Below are positions 57,183-64,000 of a stretch of 64,000 nt of DNA, piece by piece; positions within the stretch are counted from its first letter, which is position 1; each line of letters begins with the position of its first letter. This DNA comes from Flavobacterium sp. GTDB taxonomy: Bacteria > Bacteroidota > Bacteroidia > Flavobacteriales > Flavobacteriaceae. The notes beneath the pieces were generated by a model that did no database searches, had not been told where the DNA came from, and saw nothing but the letters and a program-made list of their open reading frames with translations. The stretch spans positions 124,001-188,000 of the forward strand of contig JAIXSK010000028.1 in the NCBI GenBank assembly GCA_027484725.1, read 5' to 3'. Position numbers and translations under genes: made by a program.

Positions 57183-57282
57183 ACAACTTATATTTTAACA
57201 GATTTATTGAGGATTTTGAAAAGATTAATCAAAAAATCAATTTATCTATCTGGGTTAAAAATATAAATCTCAAAGAAATTGA

Positions 57283-57310
57283 CAAAAAAAATCCTGAAAT
57301 AAATTCAGGA
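57283..57310 (-). terminator. Rho-independent terminator of the ferredoxin gene
   Basis: On the minus strand TCCTGAA / TTCAGGA with a 5-nt loop is followed by eight T. Confidence 0.75.
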
Positions 57311-57316
57311 AATTTC

Positions 57317-57667
57317 TTATTCATTGTGCAAAAAGGCTTGTCTATTGAGCAGAGTTTCCTCTGACTCAACGTGGTTGTCATCCGGTATACAACAATCTAC
57401 CGGGCAAACTGCTGCACATTGTGGTTCTTCGTGAAAACCTTTACATTCAGTACATTTACCGGGTACAATATAATATATGTCGTCTGAAATAGGTCTTTGC
57501 GGTGCATCGGCATCAACTTCGGTTCCGTCAGGCAAGACTACTTTTCCGTGCAATTTGGTTCCGTCTTTGTAGCGCCAATCATCGGCTCCCTCATAAATAG
57601 CTGTATTCGGACATTCAGGTTCACAAGCACCGCAATTGATGCATTCGTCAGTGATAATTATAGCCAT
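57317..57667 (-). CDS. 4Fe-4S dicluster ferredoxin
   Basis: A 116-aa ferredoxin. The first cluster motif is [13 protein letters not shown]; the second Cys set is [22 protein letters not shown], with the long spacing found in 2[4Fe-4S] YfhL/Alvin-type ferredoxins. It is a low-potential electron carrier. It is divergent from the LuxC-like reductase gene, 101 bp apart, with a promoter region between them. Partner enzymes are not evident from the sequence. Confidence 0.92.
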   Translation of the reverse strand: MAIIITDECINCGACEPECPNTAIYEGADDWRYKDGTKLHGKVVLPDGTEVDADAPQRPISDDIYYIVPGKCTECKGFHEEPQCAAVCPVDCCIPDDNHVESEETLLNRQAFLHNE

Positions 57668-57719
57668 GACTTTGTTTGTTTGAATTGGAGCTAGACATAA
57701 AGTCTACGCTTATTTTGCT

Positions 57720-57727
57720 TATTTTTG
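57720..57727 (+). promoter_or_regulatory. Possible -7 promoter box of luxC-like gene (TATTTTTG)
   Basis: TATTTTTG followed by CGGC matches TAnnTTTG, 41 bp before the start codon. A -33 element is not clear. Confidence 0.4.
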
Positions 57728-57768
57728 CGGCAAAATTACAATCAAAACAGTTCAAAAACAAGTAACGA

Positions 57769-58827
57769 ATGTCACAAAACAATAAAAAGAAATCTTTTAT
57801 TGAATTAGGAAAATTTCTCGCACAATTTTCACTCGATGCTTCAAAGCCCAATGAAGCTGTTGTGTTCAACGATTTGTTTTTTGACCGTTTTGAAAACCTT
57901 ATCAAAGAATCACAATCGCACAACGGTTGGTTTACGCCAGAGCAAGTTTATTTTGCCGTGCAATCGTGGGCTAAAGCGCTGACTGAAGAAAACCTAAATC
58001 AATGGCTGTCAGCTTATCCACAGATGGCCAAATCAGTAAAAACTGTAGGCTTGGTTTTGGCCGGAAACATTCCTCTGGTGGGCTTTCACGATTTTTTATC
58101 GGTGCTGGTTTCGGGGCATAAAGTATTGGTCAAAACCTCATCCAATGATCAGAAATTATTGCCGTTTTTGGCTGAGTATCTTGGTGCGGTTTCACCTGAG
58201 TTAAAAAATCAAATCACTTTTACATCGGGTCAACTAGAAAATTACGATGCCGTGATTGCCACCGGAAGCAACAATACCGCGCGCTATTTTGAATATTATT
58301 TTAAAGACAAACCAAGCATTATTCGCAAGTCGCGAAATTCAGTAGCGGTTTTAAACGGACAAGAAACTTCAGAACAATTGACGGCTTTAGGCGAAGATAT
58401 TTTTAGGTATTTTGGCCTTGGTTGCCGCAACGTATCAAAGTTGTTTGTACCAAAAGGTTATGACTTCAAAGCTTTTTTTGAAGCAATGTTTGCCTATCAA
58501 GATGTAATTCACTACGAAAAATACGCCCACAACTACGATTACAACAAAGCTGTTTTTTTGATGAGCAATTTTAAAATTCTCGACAACGGATTTTTGACCA
58601 TCAAAGAAGACAACAGTTATGCCTCGCCTATTTCAAGTGTGTTTTATGAATATTATGACTCGCTTGAAGAAGTCAAAACCAGACTTGAAACAGACCGCGA
58701 TTTGTTGCAATGCATCGTCTCTAATAACTTAATTGAGCACAGCATTCCGTTTGGAAAAACCCAAAAACCCGAGCTTTGGGATTATGCCGATCATGTAGAC
58801 ACTTTGGCTTTTCTTTTTGATTTGTAA
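57769..58827 (+). CDS. Acyl-CoA reductase (LuxC family)
   Basis: A 352-aa aldehyde-dehydrogenase-fold protein of the LuxC/acyl-CoA reductase family. AVQSWAKAL and VLAGNIPLVGFHDFLSVLVSGHKVLVKTSSNDQKLL are the N-terminal nucleotide-binding blocks; YFGLGCRNVSKLFVPKGYDF holds the catalytic Cys; NSYASPISSVFYEYYDSLEEVK is the distal part. It reduces acyl-CoA to aldehyde. No luciferase genes are near, so a role in lipid aldehyde metabolism is more likely than light. It is divergent from the ferredoxin gene. Confidence 0.85.
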   Translation: MSQNNKKKSFIELGKFLAQFSLDASKPNEAVVFNDLFFDRFENLIKESQSHNGWFTPEQVYFAVQSWAKALTEENLNQWLSAYPQMAKSVKTVGLVLAGNIPLVGFHDFLSVLVSGHKVLVKTSSNDQKLLPFLAEYLGAVSPELKNQITFTSGQLENYDAVIATGSNNTARYFEYYFKDKPSIIRKSRNSVAVLNGQETSEQLTALGEDIFRYFGLGCRNVSKLFVPKGYDFKAFFEAMFAYQDVIHYEKYAHNYDYNKAVFLMSNFKILDNGFLTIKEDNSYASPISSVFYEYYDSLEEVKTRLETDRDLLQCIVSNNLIEHSIPFGKTQKPELWDYADHVDTLAFLFDL

Positions 58828-58971
58828 AAAGAGATTTTAGAAGATTTAATTCATCAAAAACCTAAAATCACAGAAAATTATACAACAGAAATCGACGAAA
58901 TACATTTTTTCATTTGTTAACTACAACGTTTTCGTTAATAACATACACAAAACTGAATATAGAATAAATTG

Positions 58972-58999
58972 TTGCAATCGAATGCAATTCCGAGATTTG
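58972..58999 (+). promoter_or_regulatory. Possible serC promoter
   Basis: TTG (58972-58974) and GAGATTTG (58992-58999) are separated by 17 bp, close to the TTG / TAnnTTTG pattern. TTGCA and TGCAA (58972-58987) form an inverted repeat across it. The box differs from consensus in two positions, so this is tentative. Confidence 0.3.
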
Positions 59000-59018
59000 C
59001 GGCTTAAAATTTTATACT

Positions 59019-60104
59019 ATGCTCACCGAAGTCATCAAGAAACACAATTACAGCGCAGGCCCATGCATACTGCCACAGGAAGTTTTTGAAAAATCAGCAC
59101 AAGCTATTTTAGATTTTAACGGATCTGGCTTATCGATTTTAGAAATTTCGCACCGCAGCAAAGATTTTATCGCGGTCATGGAAGAAGCGCGCGCTTTGGT
59201 TTTGGAACTCCTCGGGCTCACCGGTAAAGGTTATCAAGCTTTGTTTTTGAGCAGCGGCGCCAGTATGGAATTTTTGATGGTTCCTTATAATTTGATGAAA
59301 GAAAACGGGAAAGCCGCTTATCTCGATACCGGAACTTGGGCCAACAACGCCATCAAAGAAGCTAAATTGTTTGGTCAGACTGAAGTGGTTGCTTCGTCAA
59401 AAGACGCCAATTACAGCTTTATTCCGAAAGATTATGCAATTCCGGCTGATGCAGATTATTTTCACTGCACCAGCAACAATACCATTTTTGGAACACAGAT
59501 GAAAAGTTTCCCGAAAACGAGCATTCCGTTGGTGTGTGATATGAGTTCGGATATTTTTTCACGCGTGTTGGATTTTTCAAAATTTGATTTGATCTACGCC
59601 GGAGCTCAGAAAAATATGGGCCCTGCCGGAACGACTTTGGTGGTGGTCAAAGAAGAAATTCTGGGCCATACCGGACGCACAATTCCGAGTATTTTAGATT
59701 ATCAGAAACACATCAAAGCCGATAGTATGTACAATACGCCGCCGGTTTTTCCGGTATATGCCTCATTGCTCACCTTGCAATGGATTAAAAACAATGGTGG
59801 TATTGCGGCCATGGAAAAAATCAACAACGCCAAAGCCGAATTGCTTTATAATGAAATTGATCGCAATCCATTATTCAGAGGAACCGCTCAAGTAGAAGAC
59901 CGCAGCGCCATGAACGCAACCTTCTTGCTCAAGGACGAATCTAAAGCCGCTGAATTTGATCAAATGTGGAAAGCAGCAGGAATTTCGGGGATTGCCGGCC
60001 ATCGTTCGGTGGGTGGTTATCGCGCCTCAATGTACAACGCGCTTCCGCTCGAGAGCGTTCAAGTGCTCGTAGATGTGATGCGCGCTTTTGAACAAAAAGC
60101 TTAA
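59019..60104 (+). CDS. serC: 3-phosphoserine/phosphohydroxythreonine transaminase
   Basis: A 361-aa fold-type I PLP aminotransferase. HNYSAGPCILPQEVFEKS and ILEISHRSKDF at the N-terminus, LFLSSGASMEFLMVPYNL, FHCTSNNTIFGTQMKSFP, and the Schiff-base Lys in YAGAQKNMGPAGTT (about residue 198). C-terminal HRSVGGYRASMYNALPLESVQVLVDVM is the SerC signature. It makes phosphoserine from 3-phosphohydroxypyruvate for serine and (via PLP) pyridoxine synthesis. It is followed by a SerA-like gene, with repeat copy C between them. Confidence 0.95.
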   Translation: MLTEVIKKHNYSAGPCILPQEVFEKSAQAILDFNGSGLSILEISHRSKDFIAVMEEARALVLELLGLTGKGYQALFLSSGASMEFLMVPYNLMKENGKAAYLDTGTWANNAIKEAKLFGQTEVVASSKDANYSFIPKDYAIPADADYFHCTSNNTIFGTQMKSFPKTSIPLVCDMSSDIFSRVLDFSKFDLIYAGAQKNMGPAGTTLVVVKEEILGHTGRTIPSILDYQKHIKADSMYNTPPVFPVYASLLTLQWIKNNGGIAAMEKINNAKAELLYNEIDRNPLFRGTAQVEDRSAMNATFLLKDESKAAEFDQMWKAAGISGIAGHRSVGGYRASMYNALPLESVQVLVDVMRAFEQKA

Positions 60105-60121
60105 GCGAACACGAAAGTCCT

Positions 60122-60199
60122 AGCCCGGATTGCAGCGGCAGCCTTTTGCTTGCTTCTTGAGCAAGGAAAAGCTATAGCGAAAAGCCGGAATAGCTTCAA
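60122..60199 (+). repeat. Dispersed structured repeat family 1, copy C
   Basis: AGCCCGGATTGCAGCGGCAG, then a hairpin with CTTTTGCTTGCT paired to AGCAAGGAAAAG around TCTTG (one mismatch), then ATAGCGAAAAGCCGGAATAGC and an A-rich tail. It lies 17 bp after serC and before the serA-like gene. Confidence 0.75.
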
Positions 60200-60267
60200 A
60201 AAATAAATAATTAACGAGTGAAAAGCTCCTAAACCCAGCCGCTCAGTAACTCAGCAACTCTAAATAA

Positions 60268-61230
60268 ATGAAAGTATTAGCCAACGACGGAATCTCAAAA
60301 AGCGGCATTACTGCTCTTGAAAAAGGCGGATTCAAAGTGATTACCACCAAAGTAGCCCAAGAACAAGTGGCTGCGTATATGAATGCAAATCAGATTGAAA
60401 TTTTGCTCGTGCGCAGTGCCACCAAAGTGCGCAAAGAACTCATTGACAGTTGTCCGAACCTGAAAATCATCGGTCGCGGTGGTGTGGGCATGGACAATAT
60501 TGATGTGGAATATGCACGCAGTAAAGGGATTCACGTGATCAACACGCCTGCTTCTTCCTCAGAAAGTGTGGCCGAATTGGTGTTTGCTCATTTGTTTACC
60601 GGTGTGCGCTTTTTGCAAGACGCCAACCGCAATATGCCGCTGGAAGGCGACAGCAACTTTGACGGATTGAAAAAAGCCTATGCCAACGGTATTGAATTGC
60701 GCGGGAAAACGCTTGGAATCATCGGCTTTGGACGCATTGGGCAAGCTACGGCCAAAATGGCTTTGGGCTTGGGAATGAAAGTGATTGCCGCTGATAAATT
60801 TGTAGACAACGCACAGATTAAAGTGGATTTTTACAACGGTCAGTTTATTAACGTAGATATAGTGACCGAGCCTTTAGAAGACGTAATCAAACACGCTGAC
60901 TTTATTACGCTGCACGTTCCGGCGCAAGAAGGTTATGTGATTGGTGCCGATGAAATTGCGACCATGAAAAAAAATGTAGGCATCATCAATTGTTCGCGTG
61001 GTGGCGTGATTGACGAAGTAGCACTCATAGCCGCGCTTGATGAAGGCAAAATCATGTTTGCCGGCTTGGATGTTTTTGAAAACGAACCGAATCCGGAGAT
61101 TCAGATTTTGATGCATCCGAAGATTTCGCTCACACCGCATATTGGTGCCGCTACACTTGAGGCGCAAGACCGCATTGGGACTGAATTGGCAGAGCAAATC
61201 ATCAGTTTGATGAAATCAGAAAAAGCTTAA
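60268..61230 (+). CDS. serA: D-2-hydroxyacid dehydrogenase (SerA-like)
   Basis: A 320-aa NAD-dependent dehydrogenase. ILLVRSATKVRKELIDSCPNLKIIGRGGVGMDNID and HVINTPASSSESVAELVF are the catalytic-domain blocks; GKTLGIIGFGRIGQATAKMALGLGMKV is the NAD motif (about 151-175); NCSRGGVIDEVAL holds the substrate Arg, and SLTPHIGAATLEAQ the catalytic His. It lacks the C-terminal ACT/ASB regulatory domains of long SerA enzymes. Its place after serC supports 3-phosphoglycerate dehydrogenase. It ends at a terminator. Confidence 0.88.
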   Translation: MKVLANDGISKSGITALEKGGFKVITTKVAQEQVAAYMNANQIEILLVRSATKVRKELIDSCPNLKIIGRGGVGMDNIDVEYARSKGIHVINTPASSSESVAELVFAHLFTGVRFLQDANRNMPLEGDSNFDGLKKAYANGIELRGKTLGIIGFGRIGQATAKMALGLGMKVIAADKFVDNAQIKVDFYNGQFINVDIVTEPLEDVIKHADFITLHVPAQEGYVIGADEIATMKKNVGIINCSRGGVIDEVALIAALDEGKIMFAGLDVFENEPNPEIQILMHPKISLTPHIGAATLEAQDRIGTELAEQIISLMKSEKA

Positions 61231-61251
61231 TTAATTTCAGATTCATAGTAT

Positions 61252-61280
61252 AAAAGCCGGGGTTACGCTCGGCTTTTTTT
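61252..61280 (+). terminator. Rho-independent terminator after serA-like gene
   Basis: AAAAGCCG / CGGCTTTT stem with a 10-nt loop followed by a T-run. Confidence 0.85.
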
Positions 61281-61314
61281 ATTACATTTGGTGGAACGCT
61301 AATCCTTTAAAATC

Positions 61315-61872
61315 ATGTTTGAACAACTCACACAACTCGTACAACAATTTGGTCAAGACGCCGTAGTCAACAATTCAGAGGTTCCGAATGAACACAACCA
61401 AGAGGTCATGAACACGGCCAGTGAATCAATCCTTTCGGGCTTAAAAAACATCGCAGCACAAGGCGGAACTGCTGATTTAGCAACACTCATGCAAGGCAAT
61501 AATGCCGGCGATGCATCAAACCCTGTGGTGCAACAACTGACCCAAAAACTCACAGGCGATTTGGGCGAAAAATTTGGTTTGAGCAGTGAGACAGCTTCAG
61601 GCGTGGCCGGAAATTTAATACCACAAGTATTGAGCAATTTGGTGGGTAATGCCAAAGATCCGAACCACAAAGGCTTTGAAATGTCAGACTTGGTGGGCGC
61701 TATTACCGGTGGTCAAGGCAGTTCAGGTTTGATGGATGCCATCAATCAATACGGCGGACAATTTGGGCTCGACCAAAACGCAGATGGCAAAGTTGACATG
61801 AGCGATGCCATGGCAGCTGTGAGCAAAAAAGGAGGCATTGGCGGTTTGCTCGGAAAACTATTTGGCAGATAA
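61315..61872 (+). CDS. Unknown protein with EF-hand-like loop
   Basis: A 185-aa cytosolic protein, low in aromatic residues and rich in Gln, Asn, Ser and Gly. Segments LTQLVQQFGQDAVVNNSEVPNEHNQEVMNTASESILSGLKNIAAQGGTADLATLM and SGVAGNLIPQVLSNLVG recall DUF937-type proteins. A single EF-hand-like loop lies near the C-terminus (DQNADGKVDMSDAM, about 159-172). The tail is KKGGIGGLLGKLFGR, which is hydrophobic and amphipathic. It is a single gene with its own terminator upstream. Function is unknown. Confidence 0.75.
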   Translation: MFEQLTQLVQQFGQDAVVNNSEVPNEHNQEVMNTASESILSGLKNIAAQGGTADLATLMQGNNAGDASNPVVQQLTQKLTGDLGEKFGLSSETASGVAGNLIPQVLSNLVGNAKDPNHKGFEMSDLVGAITGGQGSSGLMDAINQYGGQFGLDQNADGKVDMSDAMAAVSKKGGIGGLLGKLFGR

Positions 61873-61956
61873 AAGTCGAAAGTTGTAGTTGTTAAATAGG
61901 TTTGAAAAGCAACTGAGTTGAGCGCATTTGACTAATTTTAGGCAAACTTTTGAATC

Positions 61957-62367
61957 GTGAAAATCGGATTAAAAATAGCATTGTCTTTGGCCTTTGTAGT
62001 GGTTTGTTCTGCTTGGAACAAAAGCCTTCCGAAGCCAAAATCAACCGTTGATTTTCAGAAAGTTTCTGATACGGTACGCATTGCCAATGATTCAATAGAG
62101 TATGAAATCATCATCATCGAACCCGGCTTTGACAGTTGGCTGGCCACGGCCAAACCCAGAAATTATTTTTCTCTGGTTTATCTTGAAAACAAAAACAGAC
62201 TATGGGTATCTGAATGGAATCGCCGTGTGTTAGACAGTCGTTACAATCAAAATTTATACGAAATGCGCATTGATTACGAGCCGCATATTCGCTACGGTTT
62301 TGAAGTTAATTATCTTTTATATCAATATTTTAGCTATTTTCAACAACGATACAAGCAACGATTATAA
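61957..62367 (+). CDS. DUF6146 family protein
   Basis: A 136-aa protein with an N-terminal signal or anchor (MKIGLKIALSLAFVVVCSAW). The start codon is GTG. The core YEIIIIEPGFDSWLATAKPRNYFSLVYLENKNRLWVSEWNRRVLDSRYNQNLYEMRIDY is typical of flavobacterial DUF6146, whose function is unknown. It is followed 30 bp later by the DUF6787 gene. Confidence 0.85.
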   Translation: MKIGLKIALSLAFVVVCSAWNKSLPKPKSTVDFQKVSDTVRIANDSIEYEIIIIEPGFDSWLATAKPRNYFSLVYLENKNRLWVSEWNRRVLDSRYNQNLYEMRIDYEPHIRYGFEVNYLLYQYFSYFQQRYKQRL

Positions 62368-62397
62368 ATCAATTACCTTTGCCATCATTTTTGACTC

Positions 62398-62712
62398 ATG
62401 CCTACTTTTAAACAGCGCTGGAACATTCAATCAAATGCACAACTTACGGTGATTATCATTGTATTTGCGCTCACTGGTTCGGCTTCGGCTTGGTTGTCAA
62501 AACCGTTTTGTTTGTGGTTGGGCATCTCCAAAGATGCATTGGGTTTTTGGTTTACACCGGTTCGGTTGCTGTTGATTTTTCCGATTTATCAAGTGTTGTT
62601 GGTCTTGATTGGTTTTTTGTTTGGCCAATTCAAATTCTTCTGGAAGTTTGAAAAGAAAATGCTCCGCAGCATGCGTTTGGGTTTCTTGTTGCCCAAAGAA
62701 AATGAAGATTAA
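62398..62712 (+). CDS. DUF6787 family membrane protein
   Basis: A 104-aa protein with two to three membrane helices (LTVIIIVFALTGSASAWL, LLLIFPIYQVLLVLIGFLFG) and the family N-terminus KQRWNIQSNAQLTVII. DUF6787 is found in flavobacteria; function is unknown. It converges with msrA: the two stop codons overlap by 4 bp. Confidence 0.85.
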   Translation: MPTFKQRWNIQSNAQLTVIIIVFALTGSASAWLSKPFCLWLGISKDALGFWFTPVRLLLIFPIYQVLLVLIGFLFGQFKFFWKFEKKMLRSMRLGFLLPKENED

Positions 62713-63251
62713 CTTTTGAGCCAGTCGGCAAAATATTTTCTGAGCTTACTCACTTTAGGACTAATCACAAAACTGCAATATCCTTGGTCTGGGTTTCGGT
62801 TGTAGTAATTGTGATGATAAACTTCGGCCTCATAAAAAATGGTAGCTTCTTCAAGTTGCGTCACCACCGGCGCATCAAAAATTTCAGCTGCTTTGAGCTG
62901 AGCTAAATATTCTTCAGCTGCTTGTTTTTGCTGGTCATCGAGATAAAAAATCGAACTTCTGTACTGTGTGCCGATATCGTTGCCTTGACGATTGAGCGTG
63001 GTGGGGTCGTGCGTAGCAAAGAAAATATTCAGCAGCATTTCAAATGAAATGACTTCCTGGTCAAAAACAATTTCAATGGCTTCTGCGTGGCCGGTATGTC
63101 CGGTGCAAATTTGCTCATAAGTTGGGTTCGGCCGACGACCACCAATATAACCAGGTGTGACTTTTTGCACACCGCGTACCTTTAAAAAAACGGCTTCGGT
63201 ACACCAAAAGCAACCGCCCGCTAAGATGGCTCGTGAAAGTGATGGATTCAT
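62709..63251 (-). CDS. msrA: Peptide-methionine (S)-S-oxide reductase
   Basis: A 180-aa MsrA. The start at 63251 (MNPSLSRAILAGGCFWCTEAVF) is chosen because the track start adds 27 poorly conserved codons. Nucleophile Cys lies in GGCFWCTEAVF, followed by VTPGYIGGRRPNPTYEQICTGHTGHAEAIEIVFD, NIFFATHDPTTLNRQGNDIGTQYRSSIFY and a resolving region. It repairs methionine sulfoxide in proteins. It is divergent from lolD. Confidence 0.95.
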   Translation of the reverse strand: MNPSLSRAILAGGCFWCTEAVFLKVRGVQKVTPGYIGGRRPNPTYEQICTGHTGHAEAIEIVFDQEVISFEMLLNIFFATHDPTTLNRQGNDIGTQYRSSIFYLDDQQKQAAEEYLAQLKAAEIFDAPVVTQLEEATIFYEAEVYHHNYYNRNPDQGYCSFVISPKVSKLRKYFADWLKS

Positions 63252-63330
63252 AGAATTGTTTTGCGCAAAGATAAAACAAACACGCGGCCGAAGATGAAAA
63301 ATTTGTTTCTTTGCAAGACATTCAAAGCTC

Positions 63331-63996
63331 ATGATTTTAGCGCAAAATATTTTTAAAAACTACGACGAACTTCAAGTGCTCAAAGGCGTTGATTTACATA
63401 TCGCCAAAGGCGAAATTGTCTCCATCGTCGGAGCTTCTGGCGCAGGCAAAACAACCCTGTTGCAAATTCTCGGAACCCTAGATAAACCAACTGTTCACGA
63501 AGGAACAAAACTTGAAATTGACGGTCAAGATATTTTGAAAATGAGCGATAAAACCTTGTCGCAGTTCAGAAACTTGCATTTGGGTTTTATCTTTCAGTTT
63601 CATCAACTTTTACCTGAATTTACAGCACTCGAAAATGTATGTATTCCGGCATTTATAGCGCAAAAAGACAAAAAAGAAACCGAGGCCGAAGCAATCAGAT
63701 TGCTAACTTATCTGGGGCTTTCAGAACGAGCAAACCACAAACCCTCAGCACTTTCGGGCGGAGAACAACAACGCGTGGCCGTAGCCAGAGCGCTGATCAA
63801 CAAACCGGCGGTGATTTTTGCCGACGAACCCTCGGGCAATCTTGACACCCAATCGGCTGAAAACCTGCATCAATTGTTTTTTAAATTGCGCGATGAACTA
63901 GGGCAAACCTTTGTGATTGTGACGCACAATGAAGAACTCGCACAAATGGCCGACCGCAAACTCGTGATGGTAGACGGCCAAATATCCGGCAGATAA
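63331..63996 (+). CDS. lolD: ABC transporter ATP-binding protein, LolD-like
   Basis: A 221-aa MacB/LolD-type ATPase. Walker [17 protein letters not shown]-loop [18 protein letters not shown], signature [15 protein letters not shown], Walker [13 protein letters not shown] and H-loop VTHNEELA. It is expected to power lipoprotein release toward the outer membrane, in a complex with LolC/E-like permeases encoded elsewhere. Complete gene, ending 4 bases before the window end. A related FtsE-type role is an alternative. Confidence 0.9.
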   Translation: MILAQNIFKNYDELQVLKGVDLHIAKGEIVSIVGASGAGKTTLLQILGTLDKPTVHEGTKLEIDGQDILKMSDKTLSQFRNLHLGFIFQFHQLLPEFTALENVCIPAFIAQKDKKETEAEAIRLLTYLGLSERANHKPSALSGGEQQRVAVARALINKPAVIFADEPSGNLDTQSAENLHQLFFKLRDELGQTFVIVTHNEELAQMADRKLVMVDGQISGR

Positions 63997-64000
63997 AATG

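Noticed and set aside
60240-60263. Tandem CTCAGTAA / CTCAGCAA / CTCTAAAT before serA
   Set aside because: An 8-bp periodic stretch of only about three degenerate units; too short to call a repeat array with confidence.

Overview
The window is a stretch of Flavobacteriia (Bacteroidota) chromosome, most like Flavobacterium or a close relative. Signs of this are two proteins with C-terminal type IX secretion sorting domains, TonB receptors with an adjacent ECF sigma/FecR pair, several flavobacterial DUF families (DUF4256, DUF6048, DUF6452, DUF6095, DUF6146, DUF6787), frequent TAnnTTTG -7 boxes, and near absence of Shine-Dalgarno sequences. Genes are densely packed and mostly housekeeping. No tRNA, rRNA, CRISPR array, transposase or prophage was seen. 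All names come from reading protein motifs; no database search was run.

Layout. 1-5.4 kb: truncated T9SS protein, cyclophilin lipoprotein, Cys/Met-metabolism PLP enzyme, DUF4256, YgiD-type dioxygenase, GNAT. 5.4-11.3 kb: outer membrane receptor, rhodanese, then a MarR-nitroreductase-YceI-YceI-pabA run behind two palindromic operators. 11.4-16.2 kb: a self-regulated TetR-TolC-HlyD-MFS efflux operon. 16.3-20.8 kb: C1 peptidase, YaaA, ComM-like ATPase and small genes. 20.8-26.2 kb (minus): a signalling/transport unit made of a repeat- and Kazal-domain lipoprotein, ECF sigma factor, FecR and STN-TonB receptor. 26.2-33.4 kb: DsbD, TilS, PabB, DUF4349, dihydrolipoyl dehydrogenase. 33.6-39.2 kb: T9SS adhesin-like protein, His-rich lipoprotein, RlmD-DUF6452-DUF6048. 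39.15-39.81 kb: a four-helix-bundle protein gene wrapped in inverted 7-bp repeat arrays. 40-46.9 kb: two methyltransferases, ZIP transporter, MurQ and a chain of small genes, TerC. 47-54.7 kb (minus): topoisomerase IV ParC/ParE, hybrid histidine kinase with FIST sensor. 54.8-64 kb: YchF, ferredoxin, LuxC-like reductase, SerC-SerA, small DUF proteins, MsrA and LolD.

The least explained content is between the genes. (1) A four-helix-bundle cassette lies between two convergent genes, with heptanucleotide arrays in inverted orientation at its ends and a tripled 61-bp 3' end. (2) Arrays of 7-bp period with different sequences occur at several other intergenic sites. (3) A structured dispersed repeat is present in at least three good copies; the hairpin arms change together while loop and flanks stay the same, and a longer divergent copy lies at 51.9 kb. 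(4) A second dispersed repeat (GGGCGTG...CTCACGCG) is present twice, each time next to heptad arrays. The best candidate protein system is the Kazal lipoprotein/sigma/FecR/TonB operon, which has a strong intercistronic hairpin in front of the sigma gene.
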